From Melampsora larici-populina 98AG31 (taxonomy: Eukaryota; Basidiomycota; Pucciniomycetes; Pucciniales; Melampsoraceae): a stretch of DNA of 64,000 nucleotides. The stretch spans positions 155,186-219,185 of the forward strand of contig NW_006768821.1 of the NCBI RefSeq assembly GCF_000204055.1, read 5' to 3'. Positions 24,781-37,112 of the stretch are shown here, in pieces (position 1 is the first letter of the stretch; each line of letters begins with the position of its first letter). The notes beneath the pieces were generated by a model, which was not told where the DNA came from, did no database searches, and saw only the letters and a list, made by a program, of their open reading frames with translations. The position numbers were made by a program, and so were the translations under genes.

Positions 24781-24827
24781 ATCTCATTCGCTTGTCTCTT
24801 CTACAAATAATTCTTGGACCCAAGACC

Positions 24828-25643
24828 ATGACCTATCCTACTAGAATAGTGAACTTGTACTCGAAAGCCGATTTGAATGCTTTACTTGGGAATAGTTCAG
24901 GCGACTGGACCGACTATCTTCCTCCTCCGTCTCTCGAACGCCGCGTGCCTTCGACTAAGCCAATCTGTTTGACAGCAGACCCGACCAAATTTCGTCTGGA
25001 CATGGCTTTCAATCGGGATGGACCGAAGAGGGATCACAACAATCGGTTTACCTCTGAAATTGATCCCAAGACGTTGCCACCCACCATTGAGGGACCCCGA
25101 TCGATCGCTTCAGACATTACTGAACATGCCGGCAAGCGGGAATGGAGGAAACACTGGGCAAAGTGGTCATTTCCCATCCGCAAAGACGCTCCACGCGGCC
25201 TGACTTGGGGCCCTTATCATGCGACGCCAGAGGTATCATTGAAACGACCCGCTGAAGACGGCACTTTGTTAGAAGAACCAAAACGAAGGCGAATTTTTAC
25301 TGTCTTACGATCACCGCAAAAGCCCCTTATTGTCAAGCTGAAGATTAATCAAAAACTCTTAATATCGGCTGATAAGGATTCCAAGATATCTAGAGATCAA
25401 GAATCCGTAAAATCTTCTTTTACAAAGCGTAGTCGTAGCGGGTCATCGGTCGTTGGTGATATTGGTCAGATTCAGTCAAAGCGTCGCTGCAATCCCAAAG
25501 CAGCACCTAAACCGGCACGCGCAGGCGATGGCAAAATGAAGAGGGTCACAAGTTCACAACTAGCCGAGATGTTTTCACAGCGGCATATCAACTCTCGGAC
25601 TCTTCACACCCCACCTGTCGCTCTAGTCCGAAAGAGCTCGTGA
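24828..25643 (+). CDS. Uncharacterised basic protein
   Basis: One uninterrupted frame of about 270 residues. The Met at 24828 follows a pyrimidine-rich leader; the frame is open back to 24792, and that earlier start is also possible. The first half has aromatic/Pro segments (DWTDYLPPPSLERR, WRKHWAKWSFPI, GLTWGPYHATP). The second half is Ser/Lys/Arg-rich with clusters EEPKRRRIF and KRSRSGSSVV that look like nuclear localisation signals. No membrane segment, signal peptide or known domain is visible. The length of the frame and the codon content support a real gene; function is unknown. Confidence 0.55.
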   Translation: MTYPTRIVNLYSKADLNALLGNSSGDWTDYLPPPSLERRVPSTKPICLTADPTKFRLDMAFNRDGPKRDHNNRFTSEIDPKTLPPTIEGPRSIASDITEHAGKREWRKHWAKWSFPIRKDAPRGLTWGPYHATPEVSLKRPAEDGTLLEEPKRRRIFTVLRSPQKPLIVKLKINQKLLISADKDSKISRDQESVKSSFTKRSRSGSSVVGDIGQIQSKRRCNPKAAPKPARAGDGKMKRVTSSQLAEMFSQRHINSRTLHTPPVALVRKSS

Positions 25644-25649
25644 ACGTCA

Positions 25650-27410
25650 CGCTTTCCCCCTCTCAAGAGAAACCGCCAACTAAAAAACGAATCAAACTCT
25701 GTGTTAAAAGCCAATTGAAGTATGGCTCGTGACGTATAGAAGGCGATGAGATCGTTTCTTTGGGGCCCGCTGTAAGTTTGAGTTTTAAACTTCTACTTTT
25801 GTCTCAAAGCTCTAGCTAATCTCTTGTTATCGTCCTTGAAAATAGTCCGGAAGCCAAGTCATGCGCTTTTGCAATGTTCCTCTGCTTTCTTTCTTCCATT
25901 AGTTTTTCATCTTGCTTAGGCAACCTTTAATAATTCTTTTTTCTATTTCTTGTCTTGCTATAAAGCACAGATTGTGATTATTCCACACTTTTTTTGACTA
26001 TTAGAGTATATGTAAATTTTCAAGATTTCTCTTTTTTATTCTCATTCAAAGGCAGATATCAATTTAAGCAGATATAATAACAGAGACCAATCCTTTTGTC
26101 AGTGTGGAGTTGTCTTATTCTTTTTGTTATTCATTCTACTTCAGTCTATTGTTTTCCACTTTGTAGTTCAACGTGTGTTTCTCAGAAATCTCGCAATAAT
26201 CAAGTTTTTCGCATATTGAATTGTACTCTCAAGATTGTAACATCTTGAAACATTCCACACTTGTACTGCTAAATCACGCTGCTTCATCATTCTTGATCAC
26301 CTTGAAATTTGAATGTGTATGATTGTGATCAACTTTCTACAGTCAGGCTCTTTCCTGACAACTCAAATGTTATCTACATCCATTCGGACCTTTTGGGACC
26401 TCTGAAGTTAGATATCTTGAGAATGGGTTTCGAGGTGGAGGAACTGAATGGCTACAACCTGTGTAGCTCAAAGCCATCCACATCCCAAAATATACTAGAA
26501 ATGAGCCAGGTATGCAGGATACATCCAACTCTGAATTGCTTTTCGTGGTCAAGTTACTCCCATCCATTGCCACACATTTTGATGATTGGGGCAGTTTTGT
26601 AAGCACAGAAAGCGCTTCTTGAGCTGGAGAAATGGGTATTGTTTGGTCATGACAGCCCCCGGGATGCAATTGGGATATGTATGTACAAGACTTTTCTCAA
26701 CCTACTGATAGGTGTTAGAAAAATATGTGATGGAAAATATTAATCAGAGCTGGTGCGGACTTCCCCGCTTGGTAGGCTGATAACTTGCACGGTGGAATTC
26801 AGCAATCCAGATAGCATTCAGAAGGGAAGTGCGTCTAAGTACAGCCCTTTCAAGAAAGGTTGACAACTTTTTTTGGAGAAAGTTGTCTCCGCAGCGGGTA
26901 AAACCAGAGACAAAACTCAATTTACAGGTTTATTCTTTTCTGTATTCTTCCAATTAGCGGAGAGACAAAATTGGGTGAGGGACAAAACAGGACAAAACCC
27001 GGGTTTTGCACATTGGCGAGATTTACAAAAAACTCAATCCTTGTTGAAACAGCTGTATACCAACCGCACAAAGTGGGCTCATCGGGAGCACCGGAGGATC
27101 TGGGGAATTTCCTGGGAACGTGGGACTGGGAATTTTGTGGGATTTTGGGAATCCCGCACCCTCAGCACAAACATACTTATTAGCATATTACATACACGTT
27201 CCAAACCATCAATTAATACTTAATTTAACTCAGAAGTAATTGTCGCCTAGGGTTATGTTTGGCCAGGGAAGGTGTCACCTGCTCAGCATTTTTTTCCTTC
27301 CCTCCGTGTTTCATAGCAAATTTTCTCTCTCACCCATTTTGATAGCCAAAGGGGCATATATTTTGCAATGCATCCAACCATATTCGACCCAACCCACACA
27401 CTTGGCCGCG
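25650..27410. other. Non-coding stretch with a small hairpin
   Basis: No gene. At about 26862-26888 an inverted repeat GACAACTTT-AAAGTTGTC is followed by TCCGCAGCGGG and by sequence rich in GACAAAAC words, possibly one end of an old element whose other end I could not find. Confidence 0.4.
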
Positions 27411-27419
27411 CACGAGAGA

Positions 27420-29660
27420 ATGGTGTGCCCCACCCTCATTCACGAATATTACGAGAAGGTCAATCCCAACGTTGTCGCCCTGCCGCAACCCAAGCTCCGA
27501 GGACCCACAGGCCTACGATGTCCAGTGTGTCCAAGTGAAATGGTTTACTGGACCGAGCTACACGATTCCTGGCACATTGGCGTTCGTTTTGTTTTTACAT
27601 CTGCCCAATCACCCCTCATCTTTATCATTTCTTCAGCACCCGAGTTTTCAACTGACCAAATTGCATTGTCTTGAACACAGTGCCCCACCCCTTATAATTC
27701 ACACAACTGGAAGACCTGGCGATGTGATCAGCTGAACCATGAACTTGCTCTCATCAACCTTGGCACGCTTCGCCCGATTGTGTCCGTCAGCGCAGACTGG
27801 GGCCCCCGAGTTTCCACCAAAGGGCTCACTCTCCCTGACCTCGCGGCGCCACCCCAGGGCGGCCGGTACCATCCTTACCAGTCGAAGCCAAAACAAGATC
27901 CAACCACGTCCACCGCCAAACGAGCGGTAGTTCAATGCAAACGCCTTTCCGAAGGAAGCGTCGCCCAAAACCACAAGAAGACAGCTAATAAAGGGTGTCA
28001 CTCTCAGTACTGCCTCGGAGTAAGGAAGCCGTAGATATGATATGAACTAACAGGCCCTTTCACAAAGTTCCCAATACTGACGTATTGCATTACATCCCAG
28101 TGCTGCATTGCATACGGCTCCTCTCTCTGCCGTGTGCATGTTCGCCCTTCCACCGAATCAGCGTCGACGCCCCTTGTACGGGACGATCGGTCTCTCACAC
28201 CACATCAACTAAGTCAGATTGGATTATCCCAACAGCAAATCACCCAATTAAGGGAGCTGGAGGCAAGCACCTCAGCACACGGGTCACAGTTCCCCCCATC
28301 AAACGTACCTGCTCGTCGACCCGCTCCCGCCTCACAAGCTCAGCCGCATCAATGGGCTCAAACATCAAATTCGCTTGGTCGTCGCGTACCCTTGGCCGCC
28401 AGGGTCATGCTCCAGAAAAACCGATATGACCGGGAGCATGCAGCCAAACAGCAATCATCAGCTCTCATCGATGAAACCAAAGTAGTAATGATTACTTTGT
28501 GGACAAACGTGAGTCTTGTCTTGTCTCTATTCAGAGAGACCCCCATCACTCAATCGCTGACATTCAAATGCGAGAGACCAGTCAGAAGCGTCACAAATAG
28601 TCACAGGTTACTTTCCGCTGTGGCCCCTGCTTTACCTCGAACAATGCGAGCTGCTAATCGCTGCGGTAGTCAATGCAATTGGCCCAAAATGGAACCAAGC
28701 CCTGAGTGTCTGGAATGAAGAACAGGAATGTTGGGTACGTCCTATTCCTCTTTCCATTTTCCATTTGAGGGCCGTTTGATTGACACACACTGTCGCTGGC
28801 CAGTGCGACACACTGGTCAGTTACCCAATTCGGCGCCCCAGTACGTTACGAACTCTTATTGTGAAGCTCCAAGGAGTCCAAGTTCGCATGCCTTTGGTTT
28901 TAGAAACCAACCTCCCAAAAAACGGCCCACCCAGCCATCCACCCAGCGATCACCCTGCGCCCAGTTTCACATCACTAACCGAGGCCCCCCCGCGGAACAC
29001 GCCTTCATCCCCAAAAACACCTTACCCGTCTCAACTTTCTGTCTCTTCCCAAGATGACAGCGACGAGCTAGCACCTCTGGAGCCAGAAGTGAAACCCAAC
29101 AAATCTTCGATCGACCCGCAAACATCCAACAAATACATCGACTTGACCCTTTTGCCAGATCCCAGATCTCCTACCCAAGAACTACCGGCGGCACCCAGCG
29201 GTAGCTCCAGCATTCCCGGCGACGAAGAAGCAAACTCTCTCTTGGCTACCCCCGAGAACGTAGAGTATGTTTTGTTTGAATACTCATCATTTTTCACACT
29301 GCAATCTGACATCGATGACTTGGTTAGGACTTCTGACACCCCACCTAAAAGAAAACGATGGCCATCAAGTTCCGTTCAACTGTCCAGTGTCCTTGCTTGG
29401 TATAAGGACCAAGTACACGGCTGCCCAAAAACGAAATGGATGGATCACTTTGGCGCTCAATGGCATTTCTCTTCCTCCACCATGTATTGATATTGCACTT
29501 GGGTGTGGTTGGTTGGCTACGAGAAGATGTATGCCAAGTACCACTCAAACCCAACGACCACCGTTGCGGAAGCTCGGATTTTTTGGAAGTTTGAGTTCAA
29601 CAAAGCGGCATCTATCTCAATCAGTGACCACCCTGCTAATGCCAATTCCCAAAGAAAATG
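27420..29660 (+). pseudogene. P1: cysteine-cluster protein, paralogue of P2, with in-frame TGA
   Basis: Five phase-0 exons fit well: 27420-27581, 27681-28019, 28101-28508, 28582-28734, and 28804 onward. Aligned with P2 (34555-36623), exon ends fall at the same places. Shared features are GLRCPVC near the N-terminus, the zinc-cluster GCHSQYCLG|CCIAYGSSLC, a strand before 'LWTN', and GPKWNQALSVWNEEQECW. A C-terminal helical region contains LVGYEKMYAKYH. A TGA at 29488-29490 interrupts this last region where P2 has Lys, yet the frame stays open and similar to P2 until 29660. The gene is thus probably nonsense-mutated, or truncated at 29490. I do not recognise the family; the paired cysteines suggest a zinc-binding fold. 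Confidence 0.65.
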
Positions 29661-29973
29661 AAGTGGCATGTGATTATGTTTGTTACGGTCATAAACGTGC
29701 TGATATATTTTAAGTTTTAACATCATATAGTTGTCCTTATGTTGTTCGCTACCTTCTTAACTGTTTTGTCTCCTTCCACATGAAATGCCACCCAAATCAT
29801 CCCACAGTTCGCGGAGTACACGTGTCCGATAATTCCAGAGGGTTATTGACTCTCCTTTTGGATGTTTCGTGGTCCGATTTCGTGAGATGAGAATGCGACC
29901 CGATTTGAATACGTTTCCAGAAGACCACTTTAGGAAGGACCCTTGAAAAATAAGTTGTGATGGACCCTGCTTG

Positions 29974-31039
29974 ATGACGGCAACCAATATCCGTGGACTG
30001 GTTGTTCTAGCTGAAGCCTTCCACAATCGCAGTAGGACCCTTGGCCGCTGTTCAGTATCTGATGATTCAATAACTCACCTTTTGACCTCAGTTGAGTATA
30101 AGGTCTTCAATGATTCCGTTTCTCCCCATTCCTCCCCAGCATCCCAGCAGACAAAAATGCGAGACACGCGATTTAACGCCATCATGACCGCCATTGTCCC
30201 CACCGTTGCACATGTACGATTTTCGCCACTCTCATCAATACCATTGAACTTTTCTTCCCTCCTGACCATGATCACATTGCTTTCCACAGGCCAGGGGCCT
30301 AACCCGGGGCTACATGGCATATTACACCACCGAAGCCCAACTCTTCTTGAAAGAACGACCTCATCCTCATGCGACCGAATCACTCCAAGCGATTGGGTGT
30401 ACCATGGAGTCCGACATTCTCACGAGGGGGAAGATGTATCAGCTCTCAGGCCCATTTGGCCAACACCCCATATCGGGTCAAGCTATGATCAAACACAATC
30501 GGTACACACAATGCAAAGTGGGCACCCACACGCCAGATCCCAACAACCTTGCTGGTAAAGCAAGTATCAGTGCTCTCGGCAAGGTTTTAGACATGCAATT
30601 CGATGATGTGAACCAACCACTCGGCGGATGGAATCTCGACGTGGTAGCCGAACACGAGTTTGCTGACACAGCAACTACCCCTGGGGTCAGTCACTTCTCA
30701 AATCACTTATGCATGTCGTTAGAAACTCAAATGATAACTCCCTGTTTCAGCAATCCCATGTTTATAAATTTGAGATGATATATCGCTTTGGAGTTTATAC
30801 TCCACTGATCAACGAGTGGCATCAAATTGAAAACGCTTCGGAAATTTTGTTCCATGGAACGCTACACTCCAAAGACCCTCTCACAGGTCGCTTCATTGTA
30901 CATGTGCGTATCACACCTCCTTGGTAGCACTTGTTCATCAAGCCTGACATTGCCCATCTGAAACTTTCCGCTTAAGGTCAACAAATATGCTGTGGTTGCG
31001 AACAAGCCCAAGAAGGTCATTGTCATCGATTTGGATTAG
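29974..31039 (+). CDS. Q1: orphan protein of the KDZ cluster
   Basis: Exons 29974-30213, 30290-30685, 30751-30903 and 30977-31039 are joined by short GT-AG introns, all in phase 0. They give about 283 residues if the Met at 29974 is used; an internal Met near 30156 is an alternative. Notable segments are GYMAYYTTEAQLFLKERPHPH, GPFGQHPISGQAMIKHNRYT, QPLGGWNLDVVAEHEFADT, and a very basic-then-acidic end (NKPKKVIVIDLD). No known domain, signal peptide or membrane segment is visible. It follows P1 on the same strand and converges with KDZ copy C, so it is probably part of the same mobile cluster. No paralogue is found in this window. Confidence 0.55.
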
Positions 31040-31432
31040 CTTTCGTCTACATGTGCTTCCCCAACATTCAAGCTCCCCCTGCTACGTCGGCATGCTGACT
31101 TGTTGAAAGCAAAGTCTACCAGTGTACATACATATGATCCCCTTTACCTTTAGTGAGATCATGAATGCTTACATTTATGCAACTATACGCTGATTGACAA
31201 TGCAATGAAGAGTGCGGTTAGAGCCAACTTTCAATGATTTGTACATCGTTTCCGGTGAAACATTGAGAGCACTCCCACTCACTCACGCAACTCGAGCAAA
31301 TCCCTTCCAATGGATCAATTCTCTCATGGATAACGCATTTGATTGATCATTCCACTTATTCAAGCACAAAACTGATTCACTATACAACGTTGATTTGTTC
31401 GTATGTTCAGTGAAAGGTCCAAGAAGTGAATT

Positions 31433-31474
31433 CCAAGATAATGATCACAAGATAACGTGTGATCATTATCTTGG
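31433..31474. terminator. 16-bp perfect hairpin between convergent genes
   Basis: CCAAGATAATGATCAC is followed after a 10-base loop by its exact complement. Weaker pairing continues outward (GTGAATT/GTCTTCAC). It lies between the 3' ends of Q1 (+) and KDZ copy C (-). A role in 3' end formation, or a relic of an element, is a guess. Confidence 0.5.
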
Positions 31475-31513
31475 TCTTCACTATTTAGTGAGCACTAAAC
31501 ATACCCATCCCCA

Positions 31514-33770
31514 TCAGCACAGTGCCCCTTCTCCTAGAAACTCCATACCCTTCCTTCGGTCTAATTTCTTGGTCAACCAAACATTGCGCAAGTATACCAT
31601 TTCTTCCAGGAAGAAATTGTATACAAGCGAGTGCATATTACGGCACATTGATGCAAAGCCCCCATACCAGATGTTGGTCAGCTCTCCAGCCGAGGCGTTG
31701 AAAATCCAACGATCCCCCTCTTGAATATCAGGAAACAGGTGGGGATTGGTAAACCGCTTGCAAAAGACATCTGTACCTGTGTGAGAACGGTGGTGAAACG
31801 GATCCACAGGAATGACTGTTCCCTCGAAGGACGATTGATCCGTTTGGCCTGTATAGATGTGTTCTGTCAATCGGCAAGCATTGTTGTAAAAAACCACCTC
31901 TGGCATTCCGCGAGGGAACGTCTCTTCCAGAAATGCCTGAAAGGTGAACCCAACCCAACTAAATTAGGACGTTTTGGAGGAGGACATTGGCCATTTGAAG
32001 ACTGACCTTCACAGCACTCACAGACTCTGCATTATAAATTTTTTTCCGGGCTAAAACAATACCACATGTTCCCACAACTAGCTGATTGTTGTGGGTCCTG
32101 CTCCTGGATAGCAAGTATTTGCCTGAGGCCTGAGACTCCCCGCCATCGCGAGCTCGTTCATGTGCCCTTTGCGACTCGTCAGCGTGTTGTAAGCTGTCCA
32201 GGTCTTTGAATTGCGCTGTTTCTGCGTCCAGATGAACCATGGGATCAGTAGGAAGATTGGTTCCAGGACGGTTAAGAATCGCAGTGAGGGAGAAGTTCCC
32301 TTGGACGCGTTTGTTGAAAGTCGCCCATGCCTCAATGTGATCCTGGTCATCACACGTCTCAGTATCCCCAACCGCTTTTTTCCGGCAGGGCTGTGCTCGG
32401 CATAGCCCGCCGATGAGGATAAAGTGTTCCGGGCAGAAGCGGTCGTTTATGCTAGCTAGCTTATTTGTGCACGGGCCTTCAGGGGGCGGACGGCCTATCG
32501 ATCGAGCAAGTTCTTGCAGTTGCTGTGTTGAGGCACTGCAACGCCAGTGCCCGATGGTGAGGCCATCGGTCACGACGGCGCGGATGGCTAAGATGGAACC
32601 AAAAGTCCACTCAATCCTTGGAAACCAAGAGACGCAAGATTAGAAGTTGAAGGTATTACCTTTGCAAGACTCTTCCCCGGATGCTGGATCCACCTCTGAT
32701 AACACTCGGACACATAGGGAACAATAATGGTCACGGAACCTAGTTCCTTCGACTGATAAGAGTTGCAAATGATTTTCAATTGCCGAGTCAAAGCGGATTG
32801 TATCGTTGCCACTCGAGGAGACTGCGAGCTGAGTGCCTCTTTGGTCCGAGTGGGTCATTAGAGAATGAAGTATGAGCCTGTCTCGGCATACTTCCTCTGA
32901 CATGGAAGGGGTGAATGACTGGTCGGCAACAAAGGTTGGAATCGGAGTCCCATCGACAAACACCTCGTTGTACCAATTCACGAGATTAAAATGAGACACA
33001 CTACGAGGTCACATGATCCAAATTAGTTAGCGAGACATCGAATATCATCATTTTGTGTGATTATGATAGCACTTACTGAGCCAACATCTGCAGAACTCGG
33101 AACATGAATGCCAACCGCGTAGTCATGTAATAATGACAGTGGATGTGGAGAAAGTGTGTGTTGCGGCCCATGTCCGGTGAGTAGTAAATGCGGAGGCCAT
33201 CTTGAGTGTAGTAGCTCGGCCTGTAATAAGTCCCACAGCGTGAGTCTGTTACGGGCCGTCAGTTTGGGGGTTACTAGTGTCTGATTATAAGGAAGGTATC
33301 ATACTGGAGCAGCACAAGATAACAGTCTGAATCGGGTGGGGGCCATCGATGTCATATAAGTATCCGTCAATGCGCGAATGGACGTGCAGGGTTGACTTTT
33401 CCTTACATATGTCACAGTGCGACAGTGGAGCCCGTAGAAAGAATTCAGGAATTTTCGTGGTGAGAGCAGGTGTCAGACCAAAGTCGCGGATTGCAGCAGC
33501 GGAGTCGATCAGACATTCAGGTAACAGGTAGAACAATATAGTCCATAGATGAACCATCGATTCGTCCAAGCATTGAGGTTGCAAAGCCAATGAGAGGAAG
33601 GGTATGATGCTTGTTCGGGTTGGTGTGAGGGCTAGGGAGACGCCTGCGGTTTTCTGGACCTTGGCGGCCAGTGATGCGAATCGCACAAAGTCGCCCACCG
33701 TGAGAGTCGCCGCAAGCTGGGGACAATCCTTGTTCATAAGGCCGACGAAGTCGCGTAGGAGCATTGACAT
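31514..33770 (-). CDS. KDZ transposase with CxC5/CxC6 clusters, divergent copy C
   Basis: The same five-exon plan as copies B and D but clearly more distant. Exon 1 starts at 33770 (MSMLLRDFVGLM) and ends near 33290 with the first Cys cluster (HCDICKEKS, YLYDIDGPHPIQT). Exon 2 (about 33236-33070) has CGTYYRPSYYTQDG. Exon 3 covers about 33000-32660. Exon 4 (about 32590-32010) has VTDGLTIGHW, the CxC6-like FCPEHFILIGGLCRAQPC and RTHNNQLVVGTCGI. Exon 5 (about 31945-31514) has the C-terminal WIFNASAGELTNIWYGGF and NFFLEEMVYLRN. All exons are open. The otherwise invariant YDNAC motif reads YNNAC and the following SHKES segment is altered (HHRSHTGTDVF), so catalytic activity is doubtful. Its 5' end faces P2 across about 0.8 kb, suggesting a shared control region. 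Confidence 0.8.
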
Positions 33771-34554
33771 GGGTAGAGGTCACGATGTATAGATAAACGG
33801 GTGCGTGGTGAAGAAAGATGGTATGAGCCAGCAGGGTAAGGTGACGTGATAGGTACGCCTCCAATGGGTACGAGTACTCACACATGTCACTCGTCGGGCA
33901 AATGCATTTGCCAAAAAGCGATAAGGTCATACTGTTTGGACAAAAGGTTTTGTCGGGAAGGTGAAAAGGTAAATTGTGAGGTGATTTACACATACCAGCA
34001 AAGAGGTGTAAAGCCATATGTCATGGCATTAGGGTGGATTCCCAGGATTCCCAGCGCGCAGCGCACCCATCCCCAGTTCCTCCGAGAGCAATCGAAGGGT
34101 TGCGGAGGCAGAGAGCCGGCTGCCATGAGAGCCGGCCATCATGTCCCACACCCCAAACGGGTAATACAAATGTCCACAATGGGACTGTACAAACCGTCGT
34201 ACACGAAAGTCACTAGACCAAAAGGTCAGTGGTATATCTCACAGACCCGTTCATCCAAGCGAGTGGTTCCGATCGATGACCGGATGACAACCACACCGTG
34301 CCCGCGACGATGCCATCGCCAAACTCATCATAAGCAACACCGATTTGATCATAATTAACATAGATTCGAACCGTGCAATGCATTGGAAGGACCAAATTAA
34401 AAGATACGGCGGCGGCATATGCACAGCAGAGGACGAATATAGACAAACACAAACTACCAGTTCGCGGTCGTGGTATAAGTTGGTCAAAAGGATGTATAAT
34501 AAGCAAAGATATGCTTCATTTTAATCAGTAAACTTTCATCTGGAATTACACCTC

Positions 34555-36623
34555 ATGCCGCCAATCAGATCATACGCGGAATTCCCTATTAACCCGGTGA
34601 AGCCCAATCAACTTTTGCCTTTACCTGGAATGACAAAACAAACCGGCTTGCTCTGCCCCTCCTGCCGCAAACCACACTCCACATCCTACTTCACCCCCGC
34701 TAAACAAGGACACGAGCCGCTAATTGGCGTAACGGTGAGAGTTATTCCAACATATATCGAGTTTATTACGTCCCCTTATAAAATTACTATAGTGTCGTGC
34801 ATCCAGATACATTCGATCTTATAGCCTTGCACAAGCCAAGTCCGCTGTTATCAAACACAATCTACTGCTGCAACGCCGTGCTGTACCATCTAGTACTTTG
34901 ACTCAGGAACAAGCCGATTACAATTACGCTATGCAAGTATTGCAACTCATCAACGGCGACATGCCTGGTGCAATCTCTTCCAACCAAAACAACGGGCGAA
35001 AAAAGAAGCCGTCCAAGCCACTACCTACGGACCAACAGTGCTCAGGATACCTTGGTCAATTTGCTACTGGCCATACAGCGCACAAAAATGCGGGATGTGC
35101 CATCCAGGCGTGCCGTAATGTCAATATCACCTCATTCCCCAACTAAAATTGATCGTCTCGACTGACTAAAAATGATTTTCTTCAGTGCTGCGAACAGCTC
35201 AAGCCTTTGCATCTACGCTGCTCCAAACATAATGCGATGACGAAACCCAACAAGGCTCCGGTAGAAGCTCGTGACGTGGGAGTTGCAAATCGGACCATTA
35301 CACAAACCCCATCTAATCAACTACGTGCTCGATCCCCCAGCTCAGATTTTGGAGATCAAGACGACATCGATCCGATTCTTACCCAAGGCCCAACCCCAAC
35401 TCAGGCCCGACCGGCCACCCAAGCCGCGCAAAGGTTTGCTAGCCCTTTGACCCCAGCGCAGGTTAATAGATTTAGAACGACGACTATCCAGAAACAAGCT
35501 CAGGAGTGTGAAGACAAGGATAACGCTAAAGTCGCCGAAAACACTGTGACATTTGTTGTTTGGGCCGGGCTAGATGTAAGTACGATGTGTAGTTTCAATT
35601 CACAAAAGTTTCATCAAGCCAACTTTGTTTATCTTCTTATTCAGGACGACCCTTGCGGATTTGAGACTTGGCGTGTGTACGCTCCACGATGGCCTAACTT
35701 GTCACTCAATAACTCACACACCTTGATGGAACAAGTACGGAACAAATTTGGAAACGAGTGGAATGGAGATCTCCGGGTGTGGATACCAGACGAGAAAGCA
35801 TGGGTATGTTATGTCCGCTAGCCGTAACCTTTTATATAATCAATTTGACCTCATACTTCCTCAACAGGTCAAAATGCAAACGTCAATAGTTGAACCGTAC
35901 AACCCAACCTATCGCCGCATCCTCATTGTGTTTCCAGGGGTCAACATCGCAACATGCCAGGGAATGGAAACAAATTTAGAATCGGTTCGCACAATGACTG
36001 TTGTTCAGAAAATGGACATGAAATCAATATTAAATACTGCAGCATATACTCGATTCAAAACGCCATCGGCCATACGCCAAGCGAATATGCAGATAAGTTT
36101 AATTTCAGACAACAAAGATGAAGTTGAAGGTGATGAAGGTGAAGTCGAACAACTGAACATGTCCAGCCCTGACCTACCGGAACCAAATGTTGTAGAAACT
36201 TTGATTGCCCAAAAACCAATGGCGACTGAGCCGGCTTCATCTTCAACGTCAACAGCCAATGCTCCAGAGGCAGTTGCCCAACCAAAAGACTCGAAGGCAG
36301 GATGGCCTACATCTCCTACAACCATCACGATGAAGTCGCTCCAAAGGTATTTGACACTCACGCTTGCGCCTCTCAACCTTACAAGCCAGTTAGCTTTCGC
36401 TCAGGAGTATGGAAAGACGCATGAATTTACTAAGTCCACGGTTAACAAATACCACAAATGGTTAAAGGATTATGTTGGAGTTCAACGGCTATCCGAATAC
36501 GTCCAGCAGCACCCCAATCATACTGTGCTTGATGGATTGGACTTTTTTAGACTCGAATGGCAGGAGCTCGACAAACGGCGTAAAAAGAACGCCACTCGCG
36601 CGACTCGTAAATCGCCGGAGTAG
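34555..36623 (+). CDS. P2: cysteine-cluster protein, intact paralogue of P1
   Basis: Five exons, 34555-34728, 34793-35119, 35186-35575, 35645-35803 and 35868-36623. All introns are phase 0 and the total is 602 codons with the stop. The N-terminal GLLCPSC is followed, at the start of exon 2, by another Cys. The zinc-cluster-like GCAIQACRN|CCEQLKPLHLRCSKH spans an intron, exactly as in P1. Then come a Thr/Pro/Gln-rich linker, a strand ending FVVWAGLD, and NKFGNEWNGDLRVWIPDEKAW. The region PTYRRILIVFPGVNI is followed by an acidic/Ser linker. A helical C-terminus (KSTVNKYHKWLKDYVGVQRL) ends with a basic tail. It may be nuclear. I do not know the family; its position head to head with KDZ copy C suggests an accessory protein of that element. 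Confidence 0.7.
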
Positions 36624-36629
36624 CTTAAC

Positions 36630-37110
36630 TTCAACATTATTGCGACAGTTTATTCATTCATTAAATTTCTCTTATATTTATGTCTCATATTGCTATCACG
36701 TTGTTGTGTTGTTATTCTATATGTTGTGCCTTTGTATATATATATATGTTATGCTATGGACCTAGTGTAAATAATTTGATGACTAATAACAAGTGTTGCT
36801 TTGATGCCTGAGACAAACAGAGCATCACTATAAATTTATTCATACCACAATTCATTTACTTCCTACGTAGGTAATCTTCATCAATTTTCACTAAGTTTGT
36901 GTTTCATGAAGGTCAGCCTAATAATGAATGCAAGTGTACAATCAGTGAAACGTGGCCGAATGGCCACGGATCGCAGTACAAAAACAAAATAGCCTCCGTG
37001 TGAGTACGAAGAGAAAACCAAGTGTTTGCCACTTGTTACCTAGGTCAAAGTGACCAAACTGGCGTATTCACCGTGTCAATAATGCATAAGTTCATGTTGA
37101 CCTCAAAATT
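36630..37110. other. Intergenic, AT-rich
   Basis: 3' flank of P2 with TATATATATATG near 36735 and no gene. A promoter for Q2 may lie at its right end. Confidence 0.4.
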
Positions 37111-37112
37111 AA

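Noticed and set aside
26860..27190. An inverted-repeat element beginning with the GACAACTTT hairpin
   Set aside because: Only one end is visible; no partner repeat or target duplication was found.
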